A DNA stretch of 64,000 bases, taken from contig JAAXJB010000112.1 in NCBI GenBank assembly GCA_012270065.1, positions 24,504 to 88,503 of the forward strand, read 5' to 3'. The translations under genes were made by a program, and so were the position numbers. The stretch comes from Rubripirellula sp. (GTDB lineage Bacteria > Planctomycetota > Planctomycetia > Pirellulales > Pirellulaceae). The first letter of the stretch is position 1; every line of letters begins with the position of its first letter. Shown piece after piece: positions 17,082 through 26,818 of the stretch. Under the pieces are notes generated by a model. The model was given only the letters and a program-made list of their open reading frames with translations, was not told where the DNA came from and searched no databases.

Positions 17082-18997
17082 TAGATCAAGCTCCTCTATG
17101 GGCAGATCCTCGACTCACCTACACAGTAGCGGCTTTTGCTGTTTTGCTGCTGGTAGCAGCTATCTGGCTGTTTGGAAGAAAGAAACGTCAGGGACGTCAA
17201 GCTGGCGTGATCTGTCTGTCAATTTCAATCGTCCTGCATCTGGCACTCATCACGCTGGTTCCCAAGCTGCCTGCATTCCGCGGAAAAGGCGCACCTGCGG
17301 GCGATGCAACTTCCACCACAGAGGAAGCGCTGGCTTCATTCCAGTTTTTTGATCCGGACACAGAAGCTTCTGCAGCAGAACAGGAATCAACAACGGTCAT
17401 AAGTCCATTGCCCATCAGTAATCTGGATGATCTACTCGGCCCGACTGACTCGCTCGCCGGGCTAACAGAAGCGGACACCCCAATTGACTCCGATTCAGCG
17501 AACCAGACTGAAACAACAAGTCAAACAGATCCCCAAAAAACGGAAGAAGAATCAGCTGACACGAATTCGTCGACACTTGACACGCTGGCAATGGAATCCC
17601 TGATTCCACCTGACCTCTCCGACGCGACTGAACCATCAACAACCGATTCTGCTTCAGCCGCATCCAGCCTTGCCAGCAACATGAGCGCACAGCTTGACGC
17701 TCTGCTGGAAGCTGCATTTACAGACAACCCGTCAAAAACTCCACTGATCCCCGATTCGCCACGAGAGGTTTCGCCACAGAACGATTCAGGGGCCATTGCC
17801 AAGGCCAGTCCACCACGTTCAACCAACGCAGCACCTTCCCAATTCGCCTCATCCAAAAGCGGACCAACGGGCGCAAAAAACGAGTCACCAGAAAGTGCAT
17901 TTGCGAATCGCAGCGGTGAGGCAAAGACGACGGCCCTGCAACAGACCGGTGGCAGCGAGGAGACCGAAGCAGCTGTTGCATCAGCCTTACGATATCTGGC
18001 TCAAACCCAACAAGCCAACGGATCCTGGAATCCACAAACCACGGGAGCTGGCGTTGAACGCGCACCACTTGGTGTGAATCGTCATGGAGCGGGCGGAAGA
18101 TCAGAAACAGCAATCACAGGCCTGGCCCTTCTGGCGATGATCGGAGCCGGTAACACTCACCAGCAAGGCAAGTACGCGGACAACGTCTACCGTGGTCTTG
18201 CATTTCTGATCAACTCTCAAAGTCGCGTTCCTCAAAGCATTGGATCTCTTTCCGGAGCCAACACCTCAGTTTACTCAGCAACTTACAGTCACGGGATCGC
18301 TGCACTGGCGATGTGTGAAGCGGCTGCGATCACGCGTGATGCATCAGCTTTGGTATCGGCCCAGCGGGCGATCAACTACACGATGCAGATGCAGATTCCA
18401 GCCACCGGCGGTTGGCGTTACACACGGTACGACCGGGATGGTGACCTTAGCCAACTTGGCTGGCAAGCAATGGTTCTCGACGCTGGCCACCGTGCGAAGC
18501 TTCCGGTCAAGCAGCAGACGGTCAATGGAATCCAACGCTTCCTCAGAAGCGTTCGGGCGGGCCGTGGAGGATTGGCCTCTTACCGGCCACGCGAAGCCCC
18601 CACCCGGACCATGACAGCCGAGGCTTTGGCAACCCGGCTCTTGATCGGCGAGAATGTTCCTGCTGCCGAGATTGCCGAGGCCGAAACCTATCTGCTTCAA
18701 CAGCCACCGGGTGTGGGTGCCGACAATTACTACTACTGGTATTACGCCACTCTGGCACTTCATCAACTTCAAGATGACGCGTGGCTTCAGTGGAACACCG
18801 CGTTGAAAAGGCGATTACTTTCAACGCAGCGTCCTGACGGGCGATGGCCTTCCAATACGGTGTGGGGCGGTTATGGTGGAGAAATCTACACAACTTCGAT
18901 GGCAACACTGTGCCTCGAGACCTACTACCGCCACGCGATACGGAAAAACAAAGCCCGCATCGCAACGCGTCCGCCAACGCAGACATTCCAACGGTGA
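17078..18997 (+). CDS. Membrane-anchored protein with C-terminal alpha/alpha-toroid (prenyltransferase-like) domain
   Basis: A 639-residue protein that begins at a TTG overlapping the ExbD stop. Two N-terminal membrane segments (YTVAAFAVLLLVAAIWLFG and GVICLSISIVLHLALITLV) are followed by about 200 residues of Ser/Thr/Glu/Asp-rich disordered linker. The C-terminal 340 residues form a squalene-cyclase/prenyltransferase-type alpha/alpha toroid (VASALRYLAQTQQANGSWNPQ, GLALLAMIGAGNTHQQGKY, GIAALAMCEAAAITRD, LSTQRPDGRWPSN). The position after TolQ-TolR is where TolA or TonB usually sits, and the long linker would let it span the periplasm. Catalytic Asp motifs of true cyclases are not evident, so a binding or structural role is more likely. 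Confidence 0.82.
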   Translation: MIDQAPLWADPRLTYTVAAFAVLLLVAAIWLFGRKKRQGRQAGVICLSISIVLHLALITLVPKLPAFRGKGAPAGDATSTTEEALASFQFFDPDTEASAAEQESTTVISPLPISNLDDLLGPTDSLAGLTEADTPIDSDSANQTETTSQTDPQKTEEESADTNSSTLDTLAMESLIPPDLSDATEPSTTDSASAASSLASNMSAQLDALLEAAFTDNPSKTPLIPDSPREVSPQNDSGAIAKASPPRSTNAAPSQFASSKSGPTGAKNESPESAFANRSGEAKTTALQQTGGSEETEAAVASALRYLAQTQQANGSWNPQTTGAGVERAPLGVNRHGAGGRSETAITGLALLAMIGAGNTHQQGKYADNVYRGLAFLINSQSRVPQSIGSLSGANTSVYSATYSHGIAALAMCEAAAITRDASALVSAQRAINYTMQMQIPATGGWRYTRYDRDGDLSQLGWQAMVLDAGHRAKLPVKQQTVNGIQRFLRSVRAGRGGLASYRPREAPTRTMTAEALATRLLIGENVPAAEIAEAETYLLQQPPGVGADNYYYWYYATLALHQLQDDAWLQWNTALKRRLLSTQRPDGRWPSNTVWGGYGGEIYTTSMATLCLETYYRHAIRKNKARIATRPPTQTFQR

Positions 18998-20169
18998 ACC
19001 AAGCAGCTGAACTCGTCGAGAAACTGCAGCAAGCAGCGGCTGCTGCGGGTTTTTGCCAATTCGGAATCACACCTGCCGTACAGATTTCGGGTTATTCAGC
19101 TCTCGTCTCGTGGATCGAATCCGGTTACGCGGGTGAAATGCAATACTTTGCCAACCGCCAACAGGCATACCAGCATCCCAACGGAGTCCTGCAGGGAACG
19201 AAATCCATCATCGCCCTCAGCTATCCCTATGAAGCAAGCTCCGCCATGGAATGCTCCAAGGGCATGGCACAAACGGCAAAGTATCTCTGGCCCGGCGTCG
19301 ATTACCACGATGTCATTCATCCAAAACTCAAAGAATTGTGCAAGATCCTGACGATCCACGCGCCCTATTCAAAGGCACGTGGCGTCGTTGACACGGCACC
19401 GCTGATGGAACGTGAAATTGCAGAACAAGCCGGGCTTGGATGGCAAGGAAAGAACACGTTGCTGCTGAACAAACATCATGGCAGCTACTTCTTTCTGGCG
19501 TGCATTCTGTCGACACTTGAGCTTCCAAGTGACGAAATTCGAAAAACCAACCATTGCGGAACGTGCAGGGCATGCCTTGATGCCTGCCCCACAGATGCGT
19601 TTCCTGAACCCGGTGTTCTTGATGCATCCCGTTGCATCAGTTATCTGACCATTGAACACCGCAGCCCAATTCCACGGCCGTTGCGAGAAGGCATCGGCAA
19701 TTGGCTATTTGGCTGTGATGTTTGTCAGGAAGTGTGTCCATGGAATCGGAAACCGACGAGAAAGGCAGATCACCAAGTACGGCAGTCCGAGCAGAAAGCA
19801 CTACAAAACGGACCAGAGCACAATTCGCTTCAACAAATCGATGCCATCAACCTGTTCGAGCTGGATGATGAACAATTCCGGCAACGCTTCAGGAAAACGC
19901 CTCTGTGGCGTGCCCGTCGCCGCGGCATCCTCCGAAATGCAGCCATCGTACTTGGCAATCAAAAAAATCGATCGGCATTACCGGCCCTGCTGATCGGTCT
20001 CGAAGATAATGAAGCTCTCGTGCGTGGTGCAGCAGCCTGGGCATTGGGCAGCATTGGAGATGCATCGGTCAGATCAAAGCTTGAATCATGTCTGTCCCAG
20101 GAACAGGACCCAGAGGTTTGTGAAGAAATTGAGATCGCCTTATCCAGCCTGGCCGCTGCAAGCCAATGA
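18994..20169 (+). CDS. queG: Epoxyqueuosine reductase
   Basis: Reduces epoxyqueuosine to queuosine in the wobble base of tRNAs for Asp, Asn, His and Tyr, using cobalamin and two [4Fe-4S] clusters. The 391-residue form starting at GTG 18994 (GTGA overlap with the upstream stop) is chosen over the ATG at 18844, which would overlap the previous gene by 150 bases. Visible features are GYAGEMQYFANR, the first cluster motif CGTCRACLDACPTDAF with its partner Cys, the second cluster motif CDVCQEVCPWN, and C-terminal HEAT-like repeats (ALLIGLEDNEALVRGAAAWALGSIGD). It is the last gene of the TolQR-like operon, probably by transcriptional convenience. Confidence 0.95.
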   Translation: MNQAAELVEKLQQAAAAAGFCQFGITPAVQISGYSALVSWIESGYAGEMQYFANRQQAYQHPNGVLQGTKSIIALSYPYEASSAMECSKGMAQTAKYLWPGVDYHDVIHPKLKELCKILTIHAPYSKARGVVDTAPLMEREIAEQAGLGWQGKNTLLLNKHHGSYFFLACILSTLELPSDEIRKTNHCGTCRACLDACPTDAFPEPGVLDASRCISYLTIEHRSPIPRPLREGIGNWLFGCDVCQEVCPWNRKPTRKADHQVRQSEQKALQNGPEHNSLQQIDAINLFELDDEQFRQRFRKTPLWRARRRGILRNAAIVLGNQKNRSALPALLIGLEDNEALVRGAAAWALGSIGDASVRSKLESCLSQEQDPEVCEEIEIALSSLAAASQ

Positions 20170-20246
20170 GTTGACCACACCAAATCCCGTCAATTAAACA
20201 ATGGAATTCCGTCAGCCACTCCTCCTGATTGAGAACACACAGTCAC

Positions 20247-21434
20247 ATGCACGCCCGTGACCATTGGCAACTGAATCCCCGAATTGACTTTCTCAATCAT
20301 GGCTCGTTCGGCGCATGCCCGAAAATCGTCTTGCAGAAACAGCACGATCTCATCCGTTCACTTGAACAGGATCCCATCGCGTATCTCGCACCAGAAAGGG
20401 ACCTGGAACCCAAGCTGGACGAGGTCAGAAACAAAATTGCAACTCTGGTCAATGCCTCCGCAACTGACATTGCCTTTGTTCGCAATGCAACTGATGGTGT
20501 GAACGCCGTGCTGAGTTCAATTCCGCTCCAACCTGGAGAGGAAATCCTGATCACCAATCATGGCTACAACGCATGCAACAACGCAGCTCAGTTTGCTGCC
20601 CAACGCACCGGTGCCAGAGTCACCATGGCCGACGTGCCATTTCCACTGACCACGCAGCAGGCCGTACTTGATGCGTTGGACAGCCAAATATCACCACAAA
20701 CCCGCTTGATTCTGGTTGATCATGTCACCAGCCCCACAGGATTGATCTTCCCTGTGGAAGAAATCATCTCCATGGCTCATGCCCGAAATATCTGCGTTCT
20801 TGTGGATGGCGCGCATGCCCCAGGAATGCTCCAGCTTGACCTGAGCAGAATGAAACCCGATTTCTACACCGGAAATCATCACAAATGGTTATGCGGCCCG
20901 AAGACATCGGGCTTTCTGTACGTGCAACCGGAACTGCAACATCAAGTCAGACCCAACGTCATCAGCCACAGTGCCAACCGCCCACGTCCCAAGCGGAGCC
21001 GTTTCATCAGTGAATTCGACTGGACCGGCACCTATGACCCCTCCCCCCTGCTGGCGGTTCCCGCAGCGCTGGACTTCATGCGTAATCTTTACCCGGGTGG
21101 TCTGGTAGAACTGCTCGAAACGAACCGCCAAAAAGCATTGCTTGCAAGAAGGATTCTTTGTGATGCTTTGGCAATGGAACCACCAAGCCCTGACTGCATG
21201 ATCGGTTCACTGGTCACCATCCCCATCGATGCCGACCAGTTCTGCAGGCGAGGTGAAACCGGAGCCCCCGCTGAAACACTGCAAAAAATACTGCGTTGGG
21301 ACCATCAGTTTGAACTTCCAGTTTTCGCTTTTGAAGGCAAAGATCCACACTGCCTACGAGTCTCAATGCAGGCCTACAATGAAACGTCGCAAGTGGCACG
21401 TCTCGCGAGGATTCTCCTCAGCCTCAAACGATAA
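20247..21434 (+). CDS. PLP-dependent class V aminotransferase (isopenicillin-N epimerase/cysteine desulfurase-like)
   Basis: A 395-residue cytoplasmic PLP enzyme of fold type I. Typical features are FLNHGSFGACP at the N-terminus, FVRNATDGVN (phosphate-binding region), VDHVTSPTGLIFPV, VDGAHAPGM with the PLP-contacting Asp, and GNHHKWLCGPKTSGFLY with the Schiff-base Lys. This arrangement is that of the CefD/isopenicillin-N-epimerase-like subgroup; most such genes have other, unassigned roles (epimerase, lyase or desulfurase on amino acids). The ATG at 20247 gives a natural N-terminus; the track start at 20229 is a TTG. It has no obvious operon partner. Confidence 0.88.
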   Translation: MHARDHWQLNPRIDFLNHGSFGACPKIVLQKQHDLIRSLEQDPIAYLAPERDLEPKLDEVRNKIATLVNASATDIAFVRNATDGVNAVLSSIPLQPGEEILITNHGYNACNNAAQFAAQRTGARVTMADVPFPLTTQQAVLDALDSQISPQTRLILVDHVTSPTGLIFPVEEIISMAHARNICVLVDGAHAPGMLQLDLSRMKPDFYTGNHHKWLCGPKTSGFLYVQPELQHQVRPNVISHSANRPRPKRSRFISEFDWTGTYDPSPLLAVPAALDFMRNLYPGGLVELLETNRQKALLARRILCDALAMEPPSPDCMIGSLVTIPIDADQFCRRGETGAPAETLQKILRWDHQFELPVFAFEGKDPHCLRVSMQAYNETSQVARLARILLSLKR

Positions 21435-21859
21435 AGGCCTCGGACCCATCTCCTGGATTTTCTGTGCGTACCGGAAGAATCGTCACTGCCCTCACCGAGT
21501 GCGATTGCTCTTTCATCATGAGCCTGACAACACTCGACGCACAACCATTGAATTCCGGCTACAATCTTCGGGTAAGGCTATCTTCACAAGCGAATCACCG
21601 CCCATGCTCCATGAGAACGCGGATGGGGGATTTACCGGTGATCTACCCACCGAAGTCTGTTTAAGATAAAAGCCTTTTTTGCATTCACGGGACGCAAGCT
21701 CAAAACGCAGGGTTGCAGATAACAAAGCGCGTTAATCCGGAACCATTCTGTTGTCTAACGACAGTAATGCCCGGATGGCATCAGACAGTCACGCGATGAA
21801 ACGTTGCAAGAGAGAGCATCACTGCATTTTGCCAAACCCTTGATTTTGTGATTTGCGAG
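21435..21859. other. Intergenic region without recognisable gene
   Basis: About 425 bases between the aminotransferase and the hybrid kinase. ORFs at 21229-21669 and 21464-21664 are out-of-frame shadows. A T-run with nearby complementarity (AAAAGCCTTTTTT at about 21668-21680) could end transcription of the aminotransferase, and CTGTTGTctaACGACAG near 21748 can form a short hairpin. Nothing else is visible. Confidence 0.35.
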
Positions 21860-23551
21860 ATGAACCTACCACCACGCGTACAACATGCCCCCTCCGGGAA
21901 GAGCAGAGAACCAATGAGTCCAACACCCGAATCTGATGTTGCAGGCAAATCAGAGTTACCGGGTTCCGGCATGTCAGTCGCCCGGCTCCGAACAATTCTG
22001 CAATCGGAACCGGAATGCGTCAAAACAGTGAATGCTGACGGCCAGCTGATCGATCTCAACCCCGCCGGATTGAGAATGATCGGTGCAACCGATGTGGAAC
22101 AGATACGTGGCACTCACTTGTCGATGATGGTTGACCCGAGAGACTGGCCAACCTATCAAAAGAACATGGCACGCGTCTTTCAGGGGGAAACATTAAGTTG
22201 GCAATTCCGCTGCAATTCGCCGCAAGGGGATCAACGCTGGATGGAGCAGACTGCTGGACCTGTTTACAGCGAAAGTGATCGTGGCAAGGTGACCGAGATG
22301 GTAGCCATCACTCGGGACATCACTGATAAAAAGCGGGATGAGAATCGGCTTCTGACGGCCAAGGAAAACGCCGAACGGGCCAATGCAGCAAAGACAAATT
22401 TCCTCGCCAACATGAGTCATGAAATCCGCACTCCCATGAACGGAATTCTTGGGATGGTCAACATGCTCACAGAAACCTCGTTGACCGATGAACAGCGTGG
22501 CTGGGTCGATGTGATTCAACAATCAAGTGAGTCATTGCTTCGCATCCTCAATGATATCCTTGACCTGTCAAAAGTCGAAGCTGGTCACATTGATCTGGAA
22601 AAGTCCCGCTTCCGCATCAGTGAACAGATTGCCGAGCTCCAGCGTCTGCACTCAGCAAATGCAAGCCGGAAAGGAATCGCACTGGAACTGACTGGTTGCG
22701 AACAGATGGAGATAGAACGTTACGGTGACCCAGTCAGGATTTTACAGATCCTGAATAACCTCATCGACAATGCGATCAAATTCACATCCACTGGCCGGGT
22801 AACCGGCAGATTCACTTGTGGAAAATCGTGGGAGAATCCGCCGCAAGCCTGCCAACATGACGATGTGGACCATGTACACATCACCATCACAGACACCGGG
22901 ATCGGCATGACAGTGGAGCAAACAGAAAAAGTATTTGCACCTTTCAGCCAAGCTGATGCTTCAACCACACGCCGCTATGGTGGGACGGGCTTGGGGCTTA
23001 CCATCGCCAAAACCTTGACCGAGTTGATGGGTGGAAAGATCAAGGTCGAGAGTGAAGTTGGCTTGGGAACGACATTTGAAATCATGTTGAAACTGCCAAC
23101 CACTGAACAAGCAAACCTGCCTGACATCACGACCGACCAGAGCAGTTCCAGTACAGGCAAAACAGCCCCGGAAAGCCCACCACTTCGTGTCATGGCTGTC
23201 GAAGATGGTGATGTCAATCGGCTGGTCCTGTCACACATCCTGAAAAAACTCAACGTCACTGTCTCGATGGCGTTTGATGGAAAGCAGGCAATCGAGTTAT
23301 TCAAAGAAGAACGGTTTGACCTGATTCTGATGGACATTCACATGCCGGTGATGGATGGAATTGCGTCAGCCGAAGAGATTCGAAAGATCGAGGCTCAACT
23401 CGGTATCGATGAGACACCCATCGTGGCAGTCACAGCCAGTGTCACGGATTCAGAAGTTGACCGTTACAAGCAATTTGGCTTTTCCCACTGCATCGCCAAA
23501 CCCATGGAGCCCTGGAGGCTTCGCGAGGTGATTGACGAGATTCGCGGCTAA
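21860..23551 (+). CDS. Hybrid histidine kinase: PAS, HisKA, HATPase, receiver
   Basis: A soluble hybrid sensor kinase of about 563 residues with no membrane segment, so it senses an internal signal. Order: PAS domain at about 40-155 ending in the linker ITRDITDKKRDENRL; HisKA with the phosphorylated His in NMSHEIRTPMNG; HATPase with NNLIDNAIKFT, DTGIGM, and GGTGLGL; and a C-terminal receiver with the acidic pair (VEDGD), phospho-acceptor Asp in LILMDIHMP and Lys in AKPMEP. The track start is a GTG at 21848; ATG 21860 or ATG 21914 (MSPTPES) are the realistic starts. No dedicated output protein is adjacent, so it probably feeds a phosphorelay or a distant regulator. Confidence 0.9.
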   Translation: MNLPPRVQHAPSGKSREPMSPTPESDVAGKSELPGSGMSVARLRTILQSEPECVKTVNADGQLIDLNPAGLRMIGATDVEQIRGTHLSMMVDPRDWPTYQKNMARVFQGETLSWQFRCNSPQGDQRWMEQTAGPVYSESDRGKVTEMVAITRDITDKKRDENRLLTAKENAERANAAKTNFLANMSHEIRTPMNGILGMVNMLTETSLTDEQRGWVDVIQQSSESLLRILNDILDLSKVEAGHIDLEKSRFRISEQIAELQRLHSANASRKGIALELTGCEQMEIERYGDPVRILQILNNLIDNAIKFTSTGRVTGRFTCGKSWENPPQACQHDDVDHVHITITDTGIGMTVEQTEKVFAPFSQADASTTRRYGGTGLGLTIAKTLTELMGGKIKVESEVGLGTTFEIMLKLPTTEQANLPDITTDQSSSSTGKTAPESPPLRVMAVEDGDVNRLVLSHILKKLNVTVSMAFDGKQAIELFKEERFDLILMDIHMPVMDGIASAEEIRKIEAQLGIDETPIVAVTASVTDSEVDRYKQFGFSHCIAKPMEPWRLREVIDEIRG

Positions 23552-23836
23552 AACATCCCGATGGTCGCTCGGCATTGGCTCGCTGTATCGAGACAGTCCG
23601 GATACAATCGATGGAAGCGGCACAGTGCAAACACCGTAGCGTCTTCCACCTCCGGAAATGGTGTCCAATTTCAGCGTTGCCAATCGCTGTCCTTTCAACC
23701 ACTCTCCTGTCCATCACTGCCTTGACGGACAAGGCTGTGCTTCGTGCCGTGCAACTGAGAATTCACTCCGCGAATCGCCCGGTTAACTCCCCTCAAGTTT
23801 CTCTGCCTCATCCCTGCAGCATTCACTACCGAGATC

Positions 23837-25351
23837 ATGATCGAAATGCATCCATCACATCCTCTAGCGCGAAACGACAACCACCGAACGAGTCATTTCC
23901 AATGCAATCTGCTGAAGAGATTGATCGTCTTGCTTGTGATTTTGATCCCGGCTTCTGGTGCAGCAACAGGGCAAGCCGCGGAACAGAATCCCGACATCGT
24001 TTTCATCATCGTTGATGACCTGAATGACTGGCTGGGTTGCCTGCAAGGTCATCCCGACGCACGGTCACCGAACATTGATGCTTTGGCGGCGAGCGGAATG
24101 CTTTTCCCGCAGGCTTATTGCAATGCGCCGCAGTGCCGCCCATCGCGAACCAGCCTCAACCACGGCATCTATCCATTCCATACCGGAACGTATTTCAATG
24201 CCAAGTTCAAAGGCGAAAAGAAAATCACCACGCCATCAATGCAACAGTTCTTCATGCAGCAGGGTTATCGGGTTGCAAGCGGTGGTAAAGTTTTCCATGG
24301 AGGCCCGGGAACCAGGGGTGATTCTCTTCTCAGTCGTCCCGGCGACCCAAAACCACCAGCAGGAAAAGACAAATTCGGTGGAATGAATCCTCCCAACGAT
24401 GGCTTTGCCTTGAACGTCAAGGACGAGCAAATGGGGGACTACAAGGTGGCGCAATGGGCAGTGGAGCAGTGGAATCAGGAATCATCGCAGCCGTTATTCA
24501 TGTCAGTGGGCTTTTTCCGTCCTCACCGCCCGTTGCAAGTACCTGAAAGCTATTTCCGACAGTTCCCGCTTGACTCGATCCGTAAACCCATGGAACCGGA
24601 GGCAGACGACTGGAATGACATGCCTGATTTCGCAAAGCGTCTGGCAAGAAGCCACGCACATAAGCCGCTTCATTCACGCAGAACTTCAGACGGCAAAACA
24701 GTCAGGGACCTGAGTGATCACGAATACATCGTTGAAAGCAACGAATGGGAAACAACGATACAGGCCTATCAGGCTTCGATTGCCTTTGTTGACCGACAGA
24801 TCGGACGCTTTCTCGATGCACTGAAAACGAATCCGCGTGGACGCGAAACCATTGTCATGCTGGTCAGTGACCACGGATGGCACCTTGGTGAAAAGAAGCA
24901 CTGGTGCAAAGGAGCAATCTGGGAACAGACCACGCGAATTCCATTCATGATTCGTGCTGCGGGCGTCAAGCCTGGAAGCGTGTGCATGCAACCGGTCAGT
25001 CTCATTGACGTTTTCCCTACCCTGGTTGACCTTGCCGGACTTCCCGTCCCCGAACACCTTGATGGCAGCTCCGTCAAACCGCAACTTGTCGACCCCATGC
25101 AAAAACGCTCACCAGTGATTTCCTCTTACGGCGAAGGCAACACCGCGATCCGGACACCCCGGTGGCGGTACATCCGGTACGAAGATGGTTCAGAAGAGCT
25201 TTATGACCACTCGGATGACCCGCACGAATGGAAGAACCTTGCTGAATCGGCTGAACACCAGGAGATCAAACGGGAACTTGCTGCTGAGATCCCGAAAAAC
25301 CAGCATCGAGGCCTGAAAGTCCAGAACTGGTTCAATCACTATCAACCTTGA
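23837..25351 (+). CDS. Exported sulfatase, iduronate-2-sulfatase-like (CRPSR)
   Basis: Secreted sulfatase of 504 residues. A 50-residue N-terminal region with a hydrophobic core (LIVLLVILIPASGAATG) precedes the metal-binding VDDLNDWLG and the signature CRPSR at about residue 100. The motifs DDLNDW, GYRVASGGKVFHGG, FMSVGFFRPHRPL and [20 protein letters not shown] are those of the iduronate-2-sulfatase (S1_7) branch, which removes 2-O-sulfate from uronates or related sugars. It differs clearly from the CAPSR sulfatase at 6.6 kb. It stands alone, flanked by regulators; the adjacent two-component genes are on the other strand. Confidence 0.93.
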   Translation: MIEMHPSHPLARNDNHRTSHFQCNLLKRLIVLLVILIPASGAATGQAAEQNPDIVFIIVDDLNDWLGCLQGHPDARSPNIDALAASGMLFPQAYCNAPQCRPSRTSLNHGIYPFHTGTYFNAKFKGEKKITTPSMQQFFMQQGYRVASGGKVFHGGPGTRGDSLLSRPGDPKPPAGKDKFGGMNPPNDGFALNVKDEQMGDYKVAQWAVEQWNQESSQPLFMSVGFFRPHRPLQVPESYFRQFPLDSIRKPMEPEADDWNDMPDFAKRLARSHAHKPLHSRRTSDGKTVRDLSDHEYIVESNEWETTIQAYQASIAFVDRQIGRFLDALKTNPRGRETIVMLVSDHGWHLGEKKHWCKGAIWEQTTRIPFMIRAAGVKPGSVCMQPVSLIDVFPTLVDLAGLPVPEHLDGSSVKPQLVDPMQKRSPVISSYGEGNTAIRTPRWRYIRYEDGSEELYDHSDDPHEWKNLAESAEHQEIKRELAAEIPKNQHRGLKVQNWFNHYQP

Positions 25352-25432
25352 TGCAAGGCTGTGGATAGCAGGAACCACGGAAATTGCAGCTCATCTTTCA
25401 GATTTCGCAGCAACCCCAAACAGGCTCGTAAC

Positions 25433-26818
25433 CTACGCAGCTTTCTGCTTTTCTTCCGCCGCGTTGATTTTGTTGTAAAGCGTCTTGAGGCTCACGCCAA
25501 GCTCGGCCGCAGCAGCGGGTTTATTTCCATCATGCCGTTCGACGGCTTTTGCGATGGCAAGCACTTCCAGCTCCCTGAGCGTCATTGGACTGGAGTCACG
25601 AATTTCCTTTCTCAGCTGCCTTTTTCCAAAGTGCCTGGGCAGGTCATCGTGGTCAATCGGCATCGATTCACAAAGAATGGCAGCATGTTCGATGACATTG
25701 GCAAGCTCCCTGACGTTGCCTGGCCATTGGTGCTCCTGCAATTCCTGCATGGCAAGTTCGGTAAACAAGGCGTCATCACTGCCATCACTGCGATGGCGTC
25801 TCAGCAGATGCCTGGCTAGTACCGGAATGTCTTCTCGCCGCTCGCGCAATGCGGGCACGTTGATTTCAAAAGTATTGATCCGGAACATCAGATCCTCTCT
25901 GAAGGTTCCGCCTTCCACCATCTGCTCAAGATCACGATGGGTCGCGCACACCAGCCGCACATCCACGTTCACGGTTTGATTGTCTCCCAACCTGCGGATG
26001 TCACCTGTTTCAAGAACACGCAGCAGTTTTGCCTGCATGGACAACGGCAACTCCCCGATCTCGTCAAGAAAGATCGTGCCACCATCGGCGACTTCAAAGA
26101 GGCCAGTTCTTGCAGTGTCAGCTCCAGTAAACGCCCCGCGACAATGTCCAAACAGCTCACTCTCGATCAGATTCTCCGGCAGTGCTCCACAATTCACCGC
26201 AACCATCGGCTGTTCAGCTCTCAGGCTGCTGTTGTGCAGTGCACGTGCAACGAGCTCTTTTCCGCATCCGGTCTCCCCACGGATCAGGACAGAGCTATCC
26301 GTGGGTGCAACCTTGGAAATCAGCTTCAGGACGCGTTCCATGGCGGGGCCGGTACCGACCAGTTTCGAGTCGCCTTCAGCGCGGCGAACGCGGTGTTCCA
26401 GGGCTGCCAGTTGGCGCCGGGTATGACGACGTTCATTGACGCGTCCCAGCATTCCGGAGATCACCGCCAGCCGTGCTGGTTTCGTGAGATAGTCAAACAC
26501 CTGATGCCGCAGCGCTTCAATGGCCGTGTCCTGGCTTGGCTTTCCCGTCATCACGACCGCCTCGATTTCTGGCCGCAACTCCCGCGCCTTGCTGATCACT
26601 TCCAGCCCGGTCATTCCAGGCATGTCCAGGTCAACCAGCAGGCAGTCAAAAGGTTCTTTTTCCAGGGCAGCAACCGCGGTGAAGCCATCAGGACACACGG
26701 TCACCGAGTAACCCATTCTCGGTAATTCGGTGCGCATCAATTCCTGCAAATTCGGTTCGTCATCAGCAAACAGAATTCGCATCTTTGGTTGTTCAACCGA
26801 CTTTCTGGTACGACTCAT
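25433..26818 (-). CDS. Sigma-54-dependent response regulator (NtrC family)
   Basis: DNA-binding transcription activator of 461 residues. An N-terminal receiver (about 13-125; acidic pair ADDE, phospho-acceptor in LLVDLDMPG, Lys in LTKPAR) is followed by an AAA+ domain with Walker A GETGCGKE, the sigma-54 contact loop GAFTGA, Walker B TIFLDEIGE and the arginine-finger region FREDLMFRIN. A Fis-type helix-turn-helix ends the protein (KPAAAAELGVSLKTLYNKI). The ATG at 26818 overlaps the kinase gene by 26 bases; ATG 26782 (MRILFADDE) would remove the overlap. It should be phosphorylated by the kinase encoded just upstream and act at sigma-54 promoters. Confidence 0.95.
   Translation of the reverse strand: MSRTRKSVEQPKMRILFADDEPNLQELMRTELPRMGYSVTVCPDGFTAVAALEKEPFDCLLVDLDMPGMTGLEVISKARELRPEIEAVVMTGKPSQDTAIEALRHQVFDYLTKPARLAVISGMLGRVNERRHTRRQLAALEHRVRRAEGDSKLVGTGPAMERVLKLISKVAPTDSSVLIRGETGCGKELVARALHNSSLRAEQPMVAVNCGALPENLIESELFGHCRGAFTGADTARTGLFEVADGGTIFLDEIGELPLSMQAKLLRVLETGDIRRLGDNQTVNVDVRLVCATHRDLEQMVEGGTFREDLMFRINTFEINVPALRERREDIPVLARHLLRRHRSDGSDDALFTELAMQELQEHQWPGNVRELANVIEHAAILCESMPIDHDDLPRHFGKRQLRKEIRDSSPMTLRELEVLAIAKAVERHDGNKPAAAAELGVSLKTLYNKINAAEEKQKAA

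Noticed and set aside
25937-26725. 262-codon plus ORF opposite the sigma-54 activator
   Set aside because: Antisense shadow of a gene with intact AAA+ motifs.
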